A stretch of 56,267 bases of DNA from Desulfovibrio cuneatus DSM 11391 (GTDB lineage Bacteria; Desulfobacterota; Desulfovibrionia; Desulfovibrionales; Desulfovibrionaceae): the NCBI RefSeq assembly GCF_000430005.1, contig NZ_AUCY01000023.1:1-56267 (forward strand), given 5' to 3'. Positions within the stretch are counted from its first letter, which is position 1. Each line of letters opens with the position of its first letter. Shown here piece by piece: positions 1 through 8,306 of the stretch. Made by a program: the position numbers and the translations under genes. A model generated the notes under the pieces. That model was given only the letters and a program-made list of their open reading frames with translations. It was not told the DNA's origin and did not search any database.

Positions 1-185
1 ACATGGTCTGTGAGCAAATGCCCTTCCAAAATCCTGCATTCCTTCTGTTGGGCAAGAGCGTGGAAGACATCACCAAGCTGCTTTCTCAAACCTTCAAAAA
101 GCTTTTTCTTGCGGTACTTTGGAATCCAAACCACATGGTACTTGCAAACCCATTTGGAGTGACTTAAACTCAAGGCTCCATCCAT
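1..185 (-). CDS. tnpA: IS200/IS605-family transposase TnpA, N-terminal part (cut by window edge)
   Basis: Reverse-strand reading from an ATG at 183-185 gives MDGALSLSHSKWVCKYHVVW, then PKYRKKKLFEGL and EGHLLTDH running off the window. This is the N-terminus of the small Y1 (HUH) transposases of the IS200 group, single-strand DNA transposases. The last visible His is the expected first His of the HUH motif; the catalytic Tyr lies outside. A strong ribosome binding site (AGGAGG on the reverse strand, 192-197) precedes the start. The upstream leader and the hairpin at 267-285 fit an IS200 left end. Whether the rest of the element is intact cannot be seen. Confidence 0.88.
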   Translation of the reverse strand, partial: MDGALSLSHSKWVCKYHVVWIPKYRKKKLFEGLRKQLGDVFHALAQQKECRILEGHLLTDH

Positions 186-266
186 TTGGGGCCTCCTGTT
201 GATGAACTTTGAGCGGTTCAACAACGGAGGTCTCTTCTATTTCTGGAAAAGTCAAACTTTGGGAGT

Positions 267-285
267 CCCCAGGCAGAGCCTGGGG
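267..285. mobile_element. Subterminal hairpin of the IS200-type left end
   Basis: Perfect 8-bp inverted repeat, CCCCAGGC-AGA-GCCTGGGG, about 80 bp upstream of the transposase start, followed by TTTACC. IS200/IS605 elements carry subterminal hairpins recognised by TnpA, and in IS200 the left-end hairpin also blocks read-through transcription. The exact outer end of the element is inferred to lie a few bases right of this hairpin. Confidence 0.65.
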
Positions 286-288
286 TTT

Positions 289-761
289 ACCGATTTTTTA
301 TTACAACAGCCGTTTCCCCAAAGCTCACCGCCATGCTGGAACACACCCGTTTTTGGGTAAGCACACTCACCATAGGCATAAGCAACCTTGCCGTTTTTGC
401 AAAATATTCCCCTGTACTGCGCCAAAACCCGGAACTGCTTTTGCCTGCCATGGGGGCCGCGCTGTTTTCAGGCCTTATTTTTCTTGCTTCTGCCGCAATA
501 CTTTCCTGGCGCTGGCCGGGGCCACAGCAAGGCTCTTTGTGCCTGTGTTTTGGGGCCACCAACAGCGTTCTGGCCATGATTCTGGGTATGGAATTTTTTG
601 GTATGGCAGAAGCCCTGCCAGGGGCGATGTTTGCCGTTCCCGCTGTGCTTATGGTGCTCCCCGTGCGGGGGCTAATACATTGGAGAAGGGCAGAGGAAAA
701 CGAACTACAAGAAGATGCAGAAAAGGCGGAAGCAGGAAAAGTAAAGACACGAAAAGCGTAA
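289..761 (+). pseudogene. C-terminal remnant of a bile acid:sodium symporter-like membrane protein, 5' end lost at the IS200 insertion
   Basis: From ATG 333 the frame encodes 142 residues with three or four hydrophobic segments and a charged Glu/Lys/Arg tail. The frame stays open upstream to the IS hairpin, reading roughly ITTAVSPKLTA before the Met, so translation probably once began further upstream. The segment CFGATNSVLAMILG followed by EALPGAMFAV resembles the C-terminal helices of SBF-family transporters, where an Asn-containing helix is followed by an AALPGAIF-type motif. Such proteins are about 300 residues, so over half is missing. The likely cause is the IS200 element at 1-285. Family assignment is by eye and moderate; a standalone small membrane protein from ATG 333 is the alternative. 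Confidence 0.5.
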
Positions 762-816
762 AAAAAGTACAATAAAGAACGTAAGCAAAAAAAGCGGGAA
801 ATAGAGGTGAGTTAAG

Positions 817-1051
817 TTAGGGAATCACTGATTAAATGGTATCATTGAAACGCGCAGTTATTTCATTTGGCAAGGCGCGAGCTTTTTTTGAAGCAGGAGT
901 GACAATTCCGCAGGAAAGCGGAAGTGGAACCGCCCGTAGGGCGGGAGCCGAAGGCCGAGGCCCAGGACGGGCCGAGTCAACTCTTCCGTCCTTGACTGTT
1001 TCAAAAAAATGAAGCAACGCTGCCAAACGGAATAAATCAGCGTTTCCTTAG
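817..1051. repeat. Family R MITE-like repeat, copy R1 (with cargo module E)
   Basis: The left end TTAGGGAATCACTGATTAAA and the right end, read inward on the other strand as GGAAACGCTGATTTATTCCG, are related inverted ends. Inside them the arms ATTTCATTTGGCAAGGCGCG and, reversed, TTCCGTTTGGCAGCGTTGC are also inverted. The core (about 895-985) is a GC-rich module with its own hairpins (CAATTCCGC/GCGGAAGTG; CCGCCCGTAGGGCGG) that recurs in R5 and in family A copy A4. The right end supplies the stop codon of the reverse-strand gene ending at 1048. Confidence 0.8.
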
Positions 1052-1659
1052 TCTTCCAAAACACTCTGCCCTTGCACCAGTGCTGCCTTGCGCCGCAACC
1101 ACCAGTATACCCCCGCGCACCCGCCACCCAAAGCGGCCAGGGCAGCGGCAACTGCACCGCCTGTTACCCCCACATAACGAGCCAAAATGCTGGGCTGCGC
1201 TTCTTTCATGGCGTCTGCACTAGGGTAAATGACTATGGAATAAACCAGGTCAGTATTCTGTATTTTGGTCACTGAGCCTGTTTCCTTTTCTGTAGCAAGC
1301 ATCAAGTCTTCCACTACCAGGGTGCCTGTTTGCACGCGCTGCACGTTGCCCGCATGCAACGTGGCTTTCCATGTACTTTTCTTGCTGGTGGCATTTCCGC
1401 TTTCGCCTTCCAATGCAAATGAAAGTTTGGCAGAGCCAAGCCAGATAGGTTCCAGGTATTGGGGTTTGCCTGCATTTTTGGGCATGGGGCCAGAAATAAC
1501 AGTACTTTCCCCACCTACCAGAGCCACTTCATTGCTGGGAGTGCACCAATAGCTTTGTAAGGCGTCCAGGCCAGCAAGGGCAGCCAATAAAAACAGCACA
1601 CAGGCCACAACACCCCATACACAGGGGGCCCCACGTACATTTTGCTGTTTTGCATCCAT
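1048..1659 (-). CDS. Hypothetical membrane protein with two transmembrane segments
   Basis: 203 residues, not recognised. A hydrophobic segment near residues 15-32 (WGVVACVLFLLAALAGL) and another near 165-187 (VTGGAVAAALAALGGGCAG) bracket a polar, probably extracytoplasmic domain of about 130 residues rich in Ser, Thr and Val; the C-terminus is short and basic. The start ATG has a ribosome binding site (AGGAGAGG, 8 bases upstream) and a sigma-70-like promoter at 1707-1734. The TAA stop lies at the very end of repeat R1, so the repeat is the gene's immediate 3' flank. No neighbour is co-transcribed with it. Confidence 0.75.
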   Translation of the reverse strand: MDAKQQNVRGAPCVWGVVACVLFLLAALAGLDALQSYWCTPSNEVALVGGESTVISGPMPKNAGKPQYLEPIWLGSAKLSFALEGESGNATSKKSTWKATLHAGNVQRVQTGTLVVEDLMLATEKETGSVTKIQNTDLVYSIVIYPSADAMKEAQPSILARYVGVTGGAVAAALAALGGGCAGVYWWLRRKAALVQGQSVLED

Positions 1660-1706
1660 ATCAACCTCTCCTGCACATTCTGAATGATAGTGTACCTAGA
1701 GCCTCT

Positions 1707-1734
1707 ATTATAACAATAAATATACACTTGTCAC
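1707..1734 (-). promoter_or_regulatory. Sigma-70-like promoter for the membrane protein gene at 1048-1659
   Basis: On the reverse strand, GTGACA and TATAAT are separated by 16 bases, about 50 bases upstream of the ATG. The -10 box is perfect and the -35 box matches 5 of 6 positions. Confidence 0.5.
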
Positions 1735-1896
1735 GAAATTACAACGAAGATTCCTCTTTATATTATGATAAGCTCTGGGTAAGTAAAGAAGAAAATGCTT
1801 GTAGCCCAATTTTTGGCAGCGTGCCACCGCAGGAACTCCCGCGTTACCATCTCTTACACAAACCACCCTCCCGCCACCCTTCCGGCTAAACAGCAA

Positions 1897-1928
1897 AGCC
1901 CCCGAAAGCAAATAACTTTCGGGGGCTT
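1897..1928 (-). terminator. Rho-independent terminator after tRNA-Lys
   Basis: Reverse-strand hairpin AAGCCCCCGAAAG / CTTTCGGGGGCTT with a 7-base loop, only a few bases downstream of the tRNA-Lys 3' end. Confidence 0.75.
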
Positions 1929-1934
1929 GAAATA

Positions 1935-2010
1935 TGGTGGGTCGTGCGGGGCTCGAACCTGCGACTCTCTCCTTAAAAGGGAGATACTCTACCGACTGAG
2001 TTAACGACCC
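1935..2010 (-). tRNA. tRNA-Lys (UUU)
   Basis: Cloverleaf on the reverse strand: acceptor GGGTCGT pairs with ACGACCC, followed by A73 and an encoded CCA. The anticodon loop CTTTTAA gives anticodon TTT, and the T loop reads TTCGAGC. Promoter upstream, terminator downstream. Confidence 0.97.
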
Positions 2011-2023
2011 GTGTGGAGAAATC

Positions 2024-2052
2024 GATTTAGCCCAAACCCCTGCCAAGGTCAA
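2024..2052 (-). promoter_or_regulatory. Promoter of tRNA-Lys
   Basis: Reverse strand TTGACC, 17-base spacer, TAAATC, ending about 14 bases upstream of the mature tRNA 5' end. The same arrangement is seen at the other three tRNA genes of this window. Confidence 0.6.
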
Positions 2053-2097
2053 CTCTTTTTTTCATTTTTGCCGAAAAAAATTATTTTTTCGGCCAAG

Positions 2098-3945
2098 TTA
2101 CCAGCCACGCCCACCGCCGCCGCCGCGTCCGCCGCCGGAAAAACCACCGCCCCCAAGGCCACTGCCCCCGCGGCGCGAAGCAAATTGTGCGGAAAAGGCT
2201 GCTGCCCTGCGGGCAGATTCACGGTTTACAGAACTTTCAATACGCCCCATAGAACGGTACAGGTGCCGGGTAAGCTGCATACGGTCCGTTACATTCCCGC
2301 CAGTATACCACACAGGGCTGTACCCCACGTCCCCAAAAGAGTCGGCAAACGAATCTGCCCAGGTTTGGGCCACCCCCAAAGCAAAGGCATAGGGTAAAAA
2401 ACGTTCAAACTGAGCCGTGTTTTGTTCTGGTACAGGGCCGGAAGCCGGGAACAACGCTTCCAGCCTATGCTTTTCCGCGGTGTTCAAATACAGGGTGAAC
2501 CCGGCAATGGCGTCTGCCAAGGTGCGCCAGGAAGGGGAATACACATACAGCAGCTTGGCATTGCCAATAAAAAGCCCCATAATGGTTAACAGTTGCGGGG
2601 CAATAGCCGCAAAAGACACCGTGTGTAACGCATTGAACAGCCCAATGCCCAGGGCAGGAACCAGCAGCAAACACACCCCGGCCATAGCCTTGCGCCGGTA
2701 GCGCGGGGAAGGCGTTTTTGCCAGCATTTGCAGCTTTGCCTGGTACAGCAATGCACTGTTCTGGCTCACCACAACCTGCTCATGGTTCGCAAACAGGCTT
2801 TCCAGCACAGCAACCGCCGCAGGGCTTAAGGAAGCAGAACTCAGGGATGCAGGCCCCGCGCCCCATGCAGCAGCTTCCCCGCTGCCGGGTGCTACCACTC
2901 CAGCGGCTTCGGTGCCGGGCACTGCCATGGGGGGCACAGGCAACACCTTATGCAGAATAATATCTTCGCCCTTATCTTCAATACGCACATAGCCTGCCAC
3001 AGCCAATTGCAGCAGCGTGGCGCAAAAGCCTGTGTTATCCCACAAGAAGGTGGCGGCATAGCGCAACGCGTGTGGTTCCAGCCCTTGCGGGGAGTGGTAC
3101 AGGGGAATAACAAGGCCCTGCCCCCGGCTTTTGCGGTACAAAAACAGCAGCAGCCCGAACAAACCAAAAGCCAGCCCTGCCAGCCCAAGGCTTACAGCAA
3201 AGGCATTGGCCTGCACAAACACCACTGCTTTTTCTTTAAGTGTTTGCTCCGGGGGGGTCACTACCCCTTTGGCAAACCCAACGGCCACGGTAAACCCTTC
3301 CCCTGGCATAAGCGCCCTGGTGGTGCGGAACACGCCATTTTCCAGGCGAAAATCCTGCCCCTTGGCTCCCAGCGGCCCGGTATAGGCGGCATATTCCTGC
3401 ACCATGGCCCCATTTGGTAAATGCACCCGAAAGGAGGCCGCGCCAATGGGAAAATCCCACAGGTTGCCCGTCACGTTCCAGTACAGCTCGTCCAGCTTTT
3501 CCCCGTAATACAAATGGTTTGTCACGGTATAGCGCAGGGTAAAGGTATGCTCCCCCAGCGGTAGGGTACGCTGTGCATCCCCCAGGCGAATGGCAAGGTA
3601 GTCCCCTTCCCGCTCAATGGTATAGGGAACAGGGGCGCCATCTAACAGGGCTTCCTGCATGGTAAAGGTAGATGCCCGGCCATTAAAATACGCCCCCCGC
3701 GGCATGGGGAAGTCGCGTATAATGCCACGCCGAATGCGCACCCCTTCCACCCACAGGCCAATGGTTTCTTCCACGGCTACAGAAGAATCCGGCAGCACCG
3801 TGGCTTCAGCATGGAACTGAATAATCCGCTCTGCCCCGTGTGCGATGGGGGTAAACGCACACAGCACAACAAAAGCAAGTACGGCAACAGCAAAGCTGCC
3901 AGCCTGTTCACCCCGCCTGAAACAGCGCACGACCATAGCGTTCAT
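2098..3945 (-). CDS. DUF2207 family membrane protein with glycine-rich tail
   Basis: 615 residues. A signal sequence or membrane anchor near residues 17-38 ends around AHGAERI, followed by an extracytoplasmic beta-rich domain (residues 40-240) with motifs typical of DUF2207 such as LYWNVTGNLWDFPI. A transmembrane helix lies at about 248-270, then a cytoplasmic part, paired hydrophobic segments near 425-465, and a C-terminal tail of Gly, Ser and Arg (GGGGFSGGGRGGGGGRGW). Length and order match the family, whose function is unknown. It starts 12 bases after the lemA stop, so the two are an operon; DUF2207-LemA pairing is common in bacteria and suggests a shared envelope role. Short of the domain name no function can be assigned. 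Confidence 0.88.
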   Translation of the reverse strand: MNAMVVRCFRRGEQAGSFAVAVLAFVVLCAFTPIAHGAERIIQFHAEATVLPDSSVAVEETIGLWVEGVRIRRGIIRDFPMPRGAYFNGRASTFTMQEALLDGAPVPYTIEREGDYLAIRLGDAQRTLPLGEHTFTLRYTVTNHLYYGEKLDELYWNVTGNLWDFPIGAASFRVHLPNGAMVQEYAAYTGPLGAKGQDFRLENGVFRTTRALMPGEGFTVAVGFAKGVVTPPEQTLKEKAVVFVQANAFAVSLGLAGLAFGLFGLLLFLYRKSRGQGLVIPLYHSPQGLEPHALRYAATFLWDNTGFCATLLQLAVAGYVRIEDKGEDIILHKVLPVPPMAVPGTEAAGVVAPGSGEAAAWGAGPASLSSASLSPAAVAVLESLFANHEQVVVSQNSALLYQAKLQMLAKTPSPRYRRKAMAGVCLLLVPALGIGLFNALHTVSFAAIAPQLLTIMGLFIGNAKLLYVYSPSWRTLADAIAGFTLYLNTAEKHRLEALFPASGPVPEQNTAQFERFLPYAFALGVAQTWADSFADSFGDVGYSPVWYTGGNVTDRMQLTRHLYRSMGRIESSVNRESARRAAAFSAQFASRRGGSGLGGGGFSGGGRGGGGGRGW

Positions 3946-3957
3946 TCCCGCGTTTCC

Positions 3958-4530
3958 CTAAAAAGACACTTTGGGGGTCTGCTGCGCCACATCAGGTGCT
4001 TCAAAAAATTCCATGGGCACATGCCCGAAGCGCGCAGCCAACAGCAGGGCCGGGAATGACCCCATGTACCCGTTATATTCACGCACAGCACCATTATAAT
4101 AGCGGCGGGAAAGCTGCAATTCATCTTCCAGCCCTGTCAGGGCCGTTTGCAGGTGCATAAAATTCTGGTTGGCCTTCAGGTCCGGGTAATTTTCCGCCAG
4201 GGCAAAAATTTGGCGCAGGCCCGTGGCAAGCTGGGTTTCCGCCTCTGCCTTCTGGCCGGGGGTAATGGCCTGCTGGGCGCTGTTCCGGGCGGCAATCACC
4301 TTTTCCAGGGTAGCCAGCTCATGGCTGGCATAACCCTTTACCGTTTCCACAAGGTTGGGAATAAGGTCGTAGCGCCGGGTTAACTGCACACCAATGCCGC
4401 TCCACCCTTCCTGGGCCAGGGTGCGCAGCCGCACCAGTTTGTTAAAGGCCCCAATGGCCCACAGCACCAGGCCAAGGCCAAGCAGCACAGCACCTGCCAT
4501 TACGGCAAAGCCAAAGGTAAATGCATCCAT
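3958..4530 (-). CDS. lemA: LemA family protein
   Basis: 190 residues with an N-terminal membrane helix (about residues 5-28), then the LemA signature: TLAQEGWSGIGVQLTRRYDL, followed by IPNLVETVKGYASHE, a helical bundle and YNGYMGSFPA near the C-terminus. Most of the protein is expected outside the cytoplasm as a helical bundle; the molecular function is unknown. It is first in a two-gene unit with the DUF2207 gene. Its TAG stop is followed at once by GGAAACGCG, the same hexa- to octamer with which the family R repeats begin. Confidence 0.92.
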   Translation of the reverse strand: MDAFTFGFAVMAGAVLLGLGLVLWAIGAFNKLVRLRTLAQEGWSGIGVQLTRRYDLIPNLVETVKGYASHELATLEKVIAARNSAQQAITPGQKAEAETQLATGLRQIFALAENYPDLKANQNFMHLQTALTGLEDELQLSRRYYNGAVREYNGYMGSFPALLLAARFGHVPMEFFEAPDVAQQTPKVSF

Positions 4531-4577
4531 ATATCATGTCCTTATGAAGATTATTGCACAATAAATGCAGGAACAAA

Positions 4578-4727
4578 CTTATTTAATGGATTTGTTGAAA
4601 CGCTCAGTTATTTTGCTTGGCAAGGCACGAGCTTTTTGGGAAGCGGGCGCTGGGCTCTTATGCCCTGCCCCGTTTCAAGAAAAAGCAACGTAACGCCGCC
4701 AAACGGAATAAATCAGCGTTTCCTTAG
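4578..4727. repeat. Family R MITE-like repeat, copy R2
   Basis: Flanks match R1 (TTGAAACGCTCAGTTATTTT then GCTTGGCAAGG; right end GCCAAACGGAATAAATCAGC then GTTTCCTTAG). The core is different: GCGGGCGCTGGGCTC then TTATGCCCTGCCCCG, shared only with R3. It lies between the divergent lemA and dnaX genes; the rest of 4531-4858 holds nothing else recognisable. Confidence 0.75.
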
Positions 4728-4858
4728 CATACCACAGCATGGAAGAACACGCCATACTGCCCACACACCTCCCTGCCCCTTGCCTTTGCCCGCAGAGTGC
4801 TTTAGGTTACACATGAAACGCCGCACCACGCGGCCCATTTTTTGTTGCGAGTACCCCC

Positions 4859-6844
4859 ATGAGCCACGCTGCCCTTACTGCCAAATACCGCCCGCAAACG
4901 TTTGCCACTGTTGCCGGGCAGGAAACATTAAAGGCCATTCTTTCCCGCGCTGCGCTGGAAGACAAAGTGGCCCCTGCCTACCTTTTTAGCGGCACCCGCG
5001 GGGTGGGCAAAACCACCCTGGCCCGTGTGTTTGCCAAAGCCCTGAACTGCCGCCAGGCCCCCACAGCCGAACCGTGCAACCAGTGTGAAATGTGCCGCAG
5101 CATAACGGCTGGCAGCGCCATGGACGTGGTGGAAATTGACGGCGCTTCCAACCGTGGCATTGATGACGTGCGCCGCCTGAAAGAAGTGGTGGGCTATGCC
5201 CCCATGGACGGGCGCTACAAAATTTTTATTATCGATGAAGCGCACATGCTCTCGCGCGAGGCCTTCAACGCCCTGCTCAAAACCCTGGAAGAACCCCCGG
5301 CCCGCGTCACCTTTATTATGGCCACCACGGAACCGCACAAGTTCCCCGCAACCATCATTAGCCGTTGCCAGCATTACGTATTCAAGCGTGTGCCGGAAGC
5401 CACCCTGGTGGCGCATTTGGGTTCCATCCTCCAGCAGGAAAATATACGGTGTGAAGAAAGCGCCCTGCGCCTTTTGGCCCGGCGCGGTGCTGGCAGTGTG
5501 CGCGACTCCATGTCGCTTTTGGGCCAAGTGCTGGCCCTGGGGCCAGGGGAACTGACAGAAGCTGCCGTGCGCCAGGTGCTTGGCCTTGCCGGGCAGGAAG
5601 CCTTTACCACCCTGTTGGCCGCCCTTGCCACGGGGGATGCTGTTTCCATCAGCCGCCTGCTGCGGGAAATGCTGGACGGTGGCCTGGACATCGGCTTTTT
5701 CCTGCGTGAGCTTGTTACCCTGTGGCGCAACCTGTTTTTGCTGAACCAGTCAGGCAGGGCCGCCATACCTGTGGTGGAATTGCCGCAAGAAGAAGCCAAC
5801 ACCCTGCTCCAGCAGGCAGAAAAGCTTTCCCTGCGGCACATTCATGCTTGCTGGCAAATGACCCTTGAAGGCCAGCGCCGCGTGCTGACCAGTGTGGAAC
5901 CTGCCCTGGCCCTGGAACTGCTCTTGCTGAACCTTGCCTTGCTGCCGCAGTTGCTTTCCCTGGAATCTCTTTCCGCCATTGGCAGGCGCACCACCCCGCG
6001 TGAAGCCCCGGCCCGCCCCCTGGCCCCAGCCCAGGGGCAACACCATGGGCTGGGAATAAGCCACACAAAAGACCAAGCAACAGGTCTGGCTGAAAAAAAA
6101 ACTCCTGAGTTCGGGGAACTAGCCCCAGAAGCGGCACCAGCCCAGGAAGCGGAAGCAACGCCCGCAGGCATTATGCCCCCGGCTGCCACAAGTTTCGCCA
6201 CAAGCACTCCAGAACATGTTGCCATGCCTGAACCAGCACCCATGCTGGAACCGGAAGCCATGCCCGACTATGTGCAAGAACAGGAAGCGTATTTTGCCGC
6301 CATGCCGCCAGAAGCAGACGTGCCCCACGATGCAGTCATGGCAGACGTGGCACCAATGGACTATGCAGTAGCCCCCCATGCTTCCCCTGTTCTGCCCACT
6401 GGCGCGGAGTTTGGGGCAGAGCCACCCCAGCCAGCCAACCAGCCCGAACAGGCGCAGCCAGGCCAGCAGGCAGCCCCCAGCCCCACAGGGTATGAGCCTG
6501 CCCTGGAAGATATTGTGGCCCGTGCCCTGCAAAATGAAGAAGCACCCGCCTGGATTGGCGCTTTGCTGCGCCGCATTACCGGGGTATGGGAAGGTGGCAC
6601 CCTGGTGCTGCAACCGGAAGACACCTTCACCGGGCAGCGTGTGGCCGATACCATAGCGCAGAACCTGCTGCGGGAAGCCATTCAGGCATTGCGGGTAGAG
6701 CCCTTCACCATTACGGTGGCAGAACCTGTGGTGGTGCGTAAGGATAGAGACAGCCTGCGCAAGGAGATATTTGCGCATCCGCTGGTGCAGATAGCCGAGG
6801 AGAAATTTCAAGCGCGGATCATCGACTTTGGGCAGTTGCGTTAG
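4859..6844 (+). CDS. dnaX: DNA polymerase III subunits gamma/tau
   Basis: Clamp-loader ATPase, 661 residues. Walker A GTRGVGKT at 45-52; zinc-binding Cys at 64, 73, 76 and 79; Walker B with DEAH at 126-129; SRC sensor motif at 168-170. Domain III follows to about residue 370. Residues 375-560 are a low-complexity Ala/Pro/Glu linker rich in PEPAPMLEPE-like units. The last 100 residues form a compact domain (from DIVARALQNEEAPAWI) as in tau-type C-termini that contact the polymerase. It is followed by ebfC and recR, the classical dnaX-ebfC-recR order. No A-rich slippery heptamer with a nearby -1 stop was obvious, although an A-run occurs around 6092-6100. Confidence 0.96.
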   Translation: MSHAALTAKYRPQTFATVAGQETLKAILSRAALEDKVAPAYLFSGTRGVGKTTLARVFAKALNCRQAPTAEPCNQCEMCRSITAGSAMDVVEIDGASNRGIDDVRRLKEVVGYAPMDGRYKIFIIDEAHMLSREAFNALLKTLEEPPARVTFIMATTEPHKFPATIISRCQHYVFKRVPEATLVAHLGSILQQENIRCEESALRLLARRGAGSVRDSMSLLGQVLALGPGELTEAAVRQVLGLAGQEAFTTLLAALATGDAVSISRLLREMLDGGLDIGFFLRELVTLWRNLFLLNQSGRAAIPVVELPQEEANTLLQQAEKLSLRHIHACWQMTLEGQRRVLTSVEPALALELLLLNLALLPQLLSLESLSAIGRRTTPREAPARPLAPAQGQHHGLGISHTKDQATGLAEKKTPEFGELAPEAAPAQEAEATPAGIMPPAATSFATSTPEHVAMPEPAPMLEPEAMPDYVQEQEAYFAAMPPEADVPHDAVMADVAPMDYAVAPHASPVLPTGAEFGAEPPQPANQPEQAQPGQQAAPSPTGYEPALEDIVARALQNEEAPAWIGALLRRITGVWEGGTLVLQPEDTFTGQRVADTIAQNLLREAIQALRVEPFTITVAEPVVVRKDRDSLRKEIFAHPLVQIAEEKFQARIIDFGQLR

Positions 6845-7013
6845 GAAGTACTTTTGCCTGCACAAAAAATTCTATCTTTTCACCAACGCCCCGCCCAAGC
6901 ACAGCCCCCCTTGCTCGCCCGTGAACGCGCAAAGCCGCGTCCCAACGCTCGCAAGGGCTTGGAATGTCCCTATGCCGTAGTGTTACCCAACACAACCCTA
7001 CGCCAAGGTCTTC

Positions 7014-7105
7014 CCTAAAGCCGACGGCAGTCGCGAGCGTAGCGAGCCGTGGAGCGACAAGGCGGGGCGAAGGCGGCTTTGCCGCCGAAGCATCTAACCC
7101 GCCGC
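7014..7105. repeat. Family C repeat, copy C1
   Basis: Segment beginning CCTAAAGCCGACGGCAGTCG, with internal palindromes GCGAGCGTAGCGAGC and GGCGGCTTTGCCGCC. It recurs in inverse orientation at 25798-25910 and in degraded form at 12107-12205. It sits between dnaX and ebfC; the remaining 6845-7013 shows no gene, only GC-rich sequence of unknown role. Confidence 0.7.
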
Positions 7106-7140
7106 AGAAGCGGAAATATGTAAATTCACAGGAGCTATAT

Positions 7141-7452
7141 ATGTTCAATATGCAAGATATCATGCGCCAGGCCCAGGAAATGCAAGGGAAAATGGCGAAA
7201 ATTCAGGAAGGTCTTGGGGAAAAGCAGGTGGAAGGGCAAAGCGGCGGCGGCATGGTGCGTGTGGTATGCACCGGCAAGCAGGAAGTGGTTTCCATAACCA
7301 TAGACCCAGCCGCCATAGACCCTGCCGAGGCAGACATGTTGCAAGACCTTGTGTGCGCTGCGGTGAACGATGCCCTGCGCCGTGCCCGGGAGCTTGCCGA
7401 AGCTGAAATGAGCGCCCTGACGGGCGGCATGCGCCTGCCGGGCATGATGTAA
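7141..7452 (+). CDS. ebfC: YbaB/EbfC family nucleoid-associated protein
   Basis: 103 residues starting MFNMQDIMRQAQEMQGKM, the standard start of this DNA-binding dimeric family; the central motif VRVVCTGKQEVVSITIDPAA and a helical C-terminus ending GGMRLPGMM also fit. The frame is open further upstream through repeat C1, but the ribosome binding site CAGGAG just before 7141 and family length fix the start here. It lies between dnaX and recR, its usual place. Confidence 0.95.
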   Translation: MFNMQDIMRQAQEMQGKMAKIQEGLGEKQVEGQSGGGMVRVVCTGKQEVVSITIDPAAIDPAEADMLQDLVCAAVNDALRRARELAEAEMSALTGGMRLPGMM

Positions 7453-7479
7453 CCCCCAATTTTTTCCAAAGGACTCTCT

Positions 7480-8085
7480 GTGCATCCTCTTCCAGAACCT
7501 TTGCGTGCCGTGGTGGACCAAATGGCACGCCTGCCGGGGCTTGGCCCCAAATCAGCCCTGCGTTGCGCCATGGTACTCTTAAAATGGCCGGAAGCAGAAG
7601 CCCGCCGCCTGGGGCAGGCCATACACGACCTGCGCACCACCCTGCGCCTGTGTTCCCGTTGCGGGGCACTTACCGACCAGGAACCCTGCGGCATTTGTCT
7701 GGACGCCACCCGCAGCCGCGACACCCTGTGCCTTGTGGCCGACTGGGACAGCATGCTCACCCTTGAAGGGGGCGGCTTTTACACCGGGCAGTACCTTATT
7801 CTTGGTGGCCTGCTGGCCCCCCTGGATAACGTGAACCCGGACAGCCTGGAACTGGACGCCCTGCTGGCCCGCCTGGCAGAAGGTGAAGTGCAGGAAGTGA
7901 TTCTGGCCCTTGGGGCCACGGTGGAAGCGGAAAACACCGCCTCCTTCATTTCCCGCAAGCTCCATGCCCGCTTCCCGCACGTGGCCATAACCCGCCTCGC
8001 CCAGGGCATTCCCCTTGGTGCAGAAGTAAAATTCATGGACAAAGAAACATTACGTCAGTCCCTCAAGCACCGCCAAGTTCTTTAG
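7480..8085 (+). CDS. recR: Recombination mediator RecR
   Basis: 201 residues from a GTG start (AAAGGA 7 bases upstream). N-terminal helix-hairpin-helix (MARLPGLGPKSALRCA), Cys4 zinc finger CSRCGALTDQEPCGIC at about residues 57-72, then a Toprim domain (LCLVADWDSM onward) and the C-terminal Walker-like region (ITRLAQGIPLGAEVKFMD). RecR acts with RecO/RecF in loading RecA at gaps. It is the third gene of dnaX-ebfC-recR. Its TAG stop is followed directly by GGAAACGCTGATT, the terminal motif of the R repeats, here fused to family A copy A1. Confidence 0.97.
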   Translation: MHPLPEPLRAVVDQMARLPGLGPKSALRCAMVLLKWPEAEARRLGQAIHDLRTTLRLCSRCGALTDQEPCGICLDATRSRDTLCLVADWDSMLTLEGGGFYTGQYLILGGLLAPLDNVNPDSLELDALLARLAEGEVQEVILALGATVEAENTASFISRKLHARFPHVAITRLAQGIPLGAEVKFMDKETLRQSLKHRQVL

Positions 8086-8263
8086 GGAAACGCTGATTTT
8101 TTCTTGGGGAAGCTCTGCCTCCCCAAACCCCTCCACCAAGGGCATAATGCCCTTGGAACCCCTATCAGCGTTTGCCTTCCCGCAAAGCGGGAAAGCAAAC
8201 GCAAATATGGGGGTCAAGGGGCGTCACGCCCCTTGCAGGGGTTGGGGGACAGCGTCCCCCAAG
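8086..8263. repeat. Family A modular palindromic repeat, copy A1
   Basis: Order of elements: GGAAACGCTGATT directly after the recR stop; hairpin GGGGAAGCTCTGCCTCCCC; hairpin CAAGGGCATAATGCCCTTG; variable hairpin with arms GCGTTTGCCTTCCCGC and GCGGGAAAGCAAACGC; hairpin AAGGGGCGTCACGCCCCTT; hairpin GGGGGACAGCGTCCCCC. It separates recR from tatD. Confidence 0.85.
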
Positions 8264-8306
8264 TGCAATATCTCACGTAAATCAACATCTTTACTATAGA
8301 CCTACC

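Noticed and set aside
287-772. 161-codon frame antisense to the transporter remnant
   Set aside because: Ser/Ala-rich shadow without start signal; the forward frame has membrane helices and family resemblance.
4531-7140. SRP RNA gene near dnaX/recR
   Set aside because: Some bacteria keep it there, but no conserved SRP domain IV motif (such as GGAAGG...AGCAG) was found on either strand.
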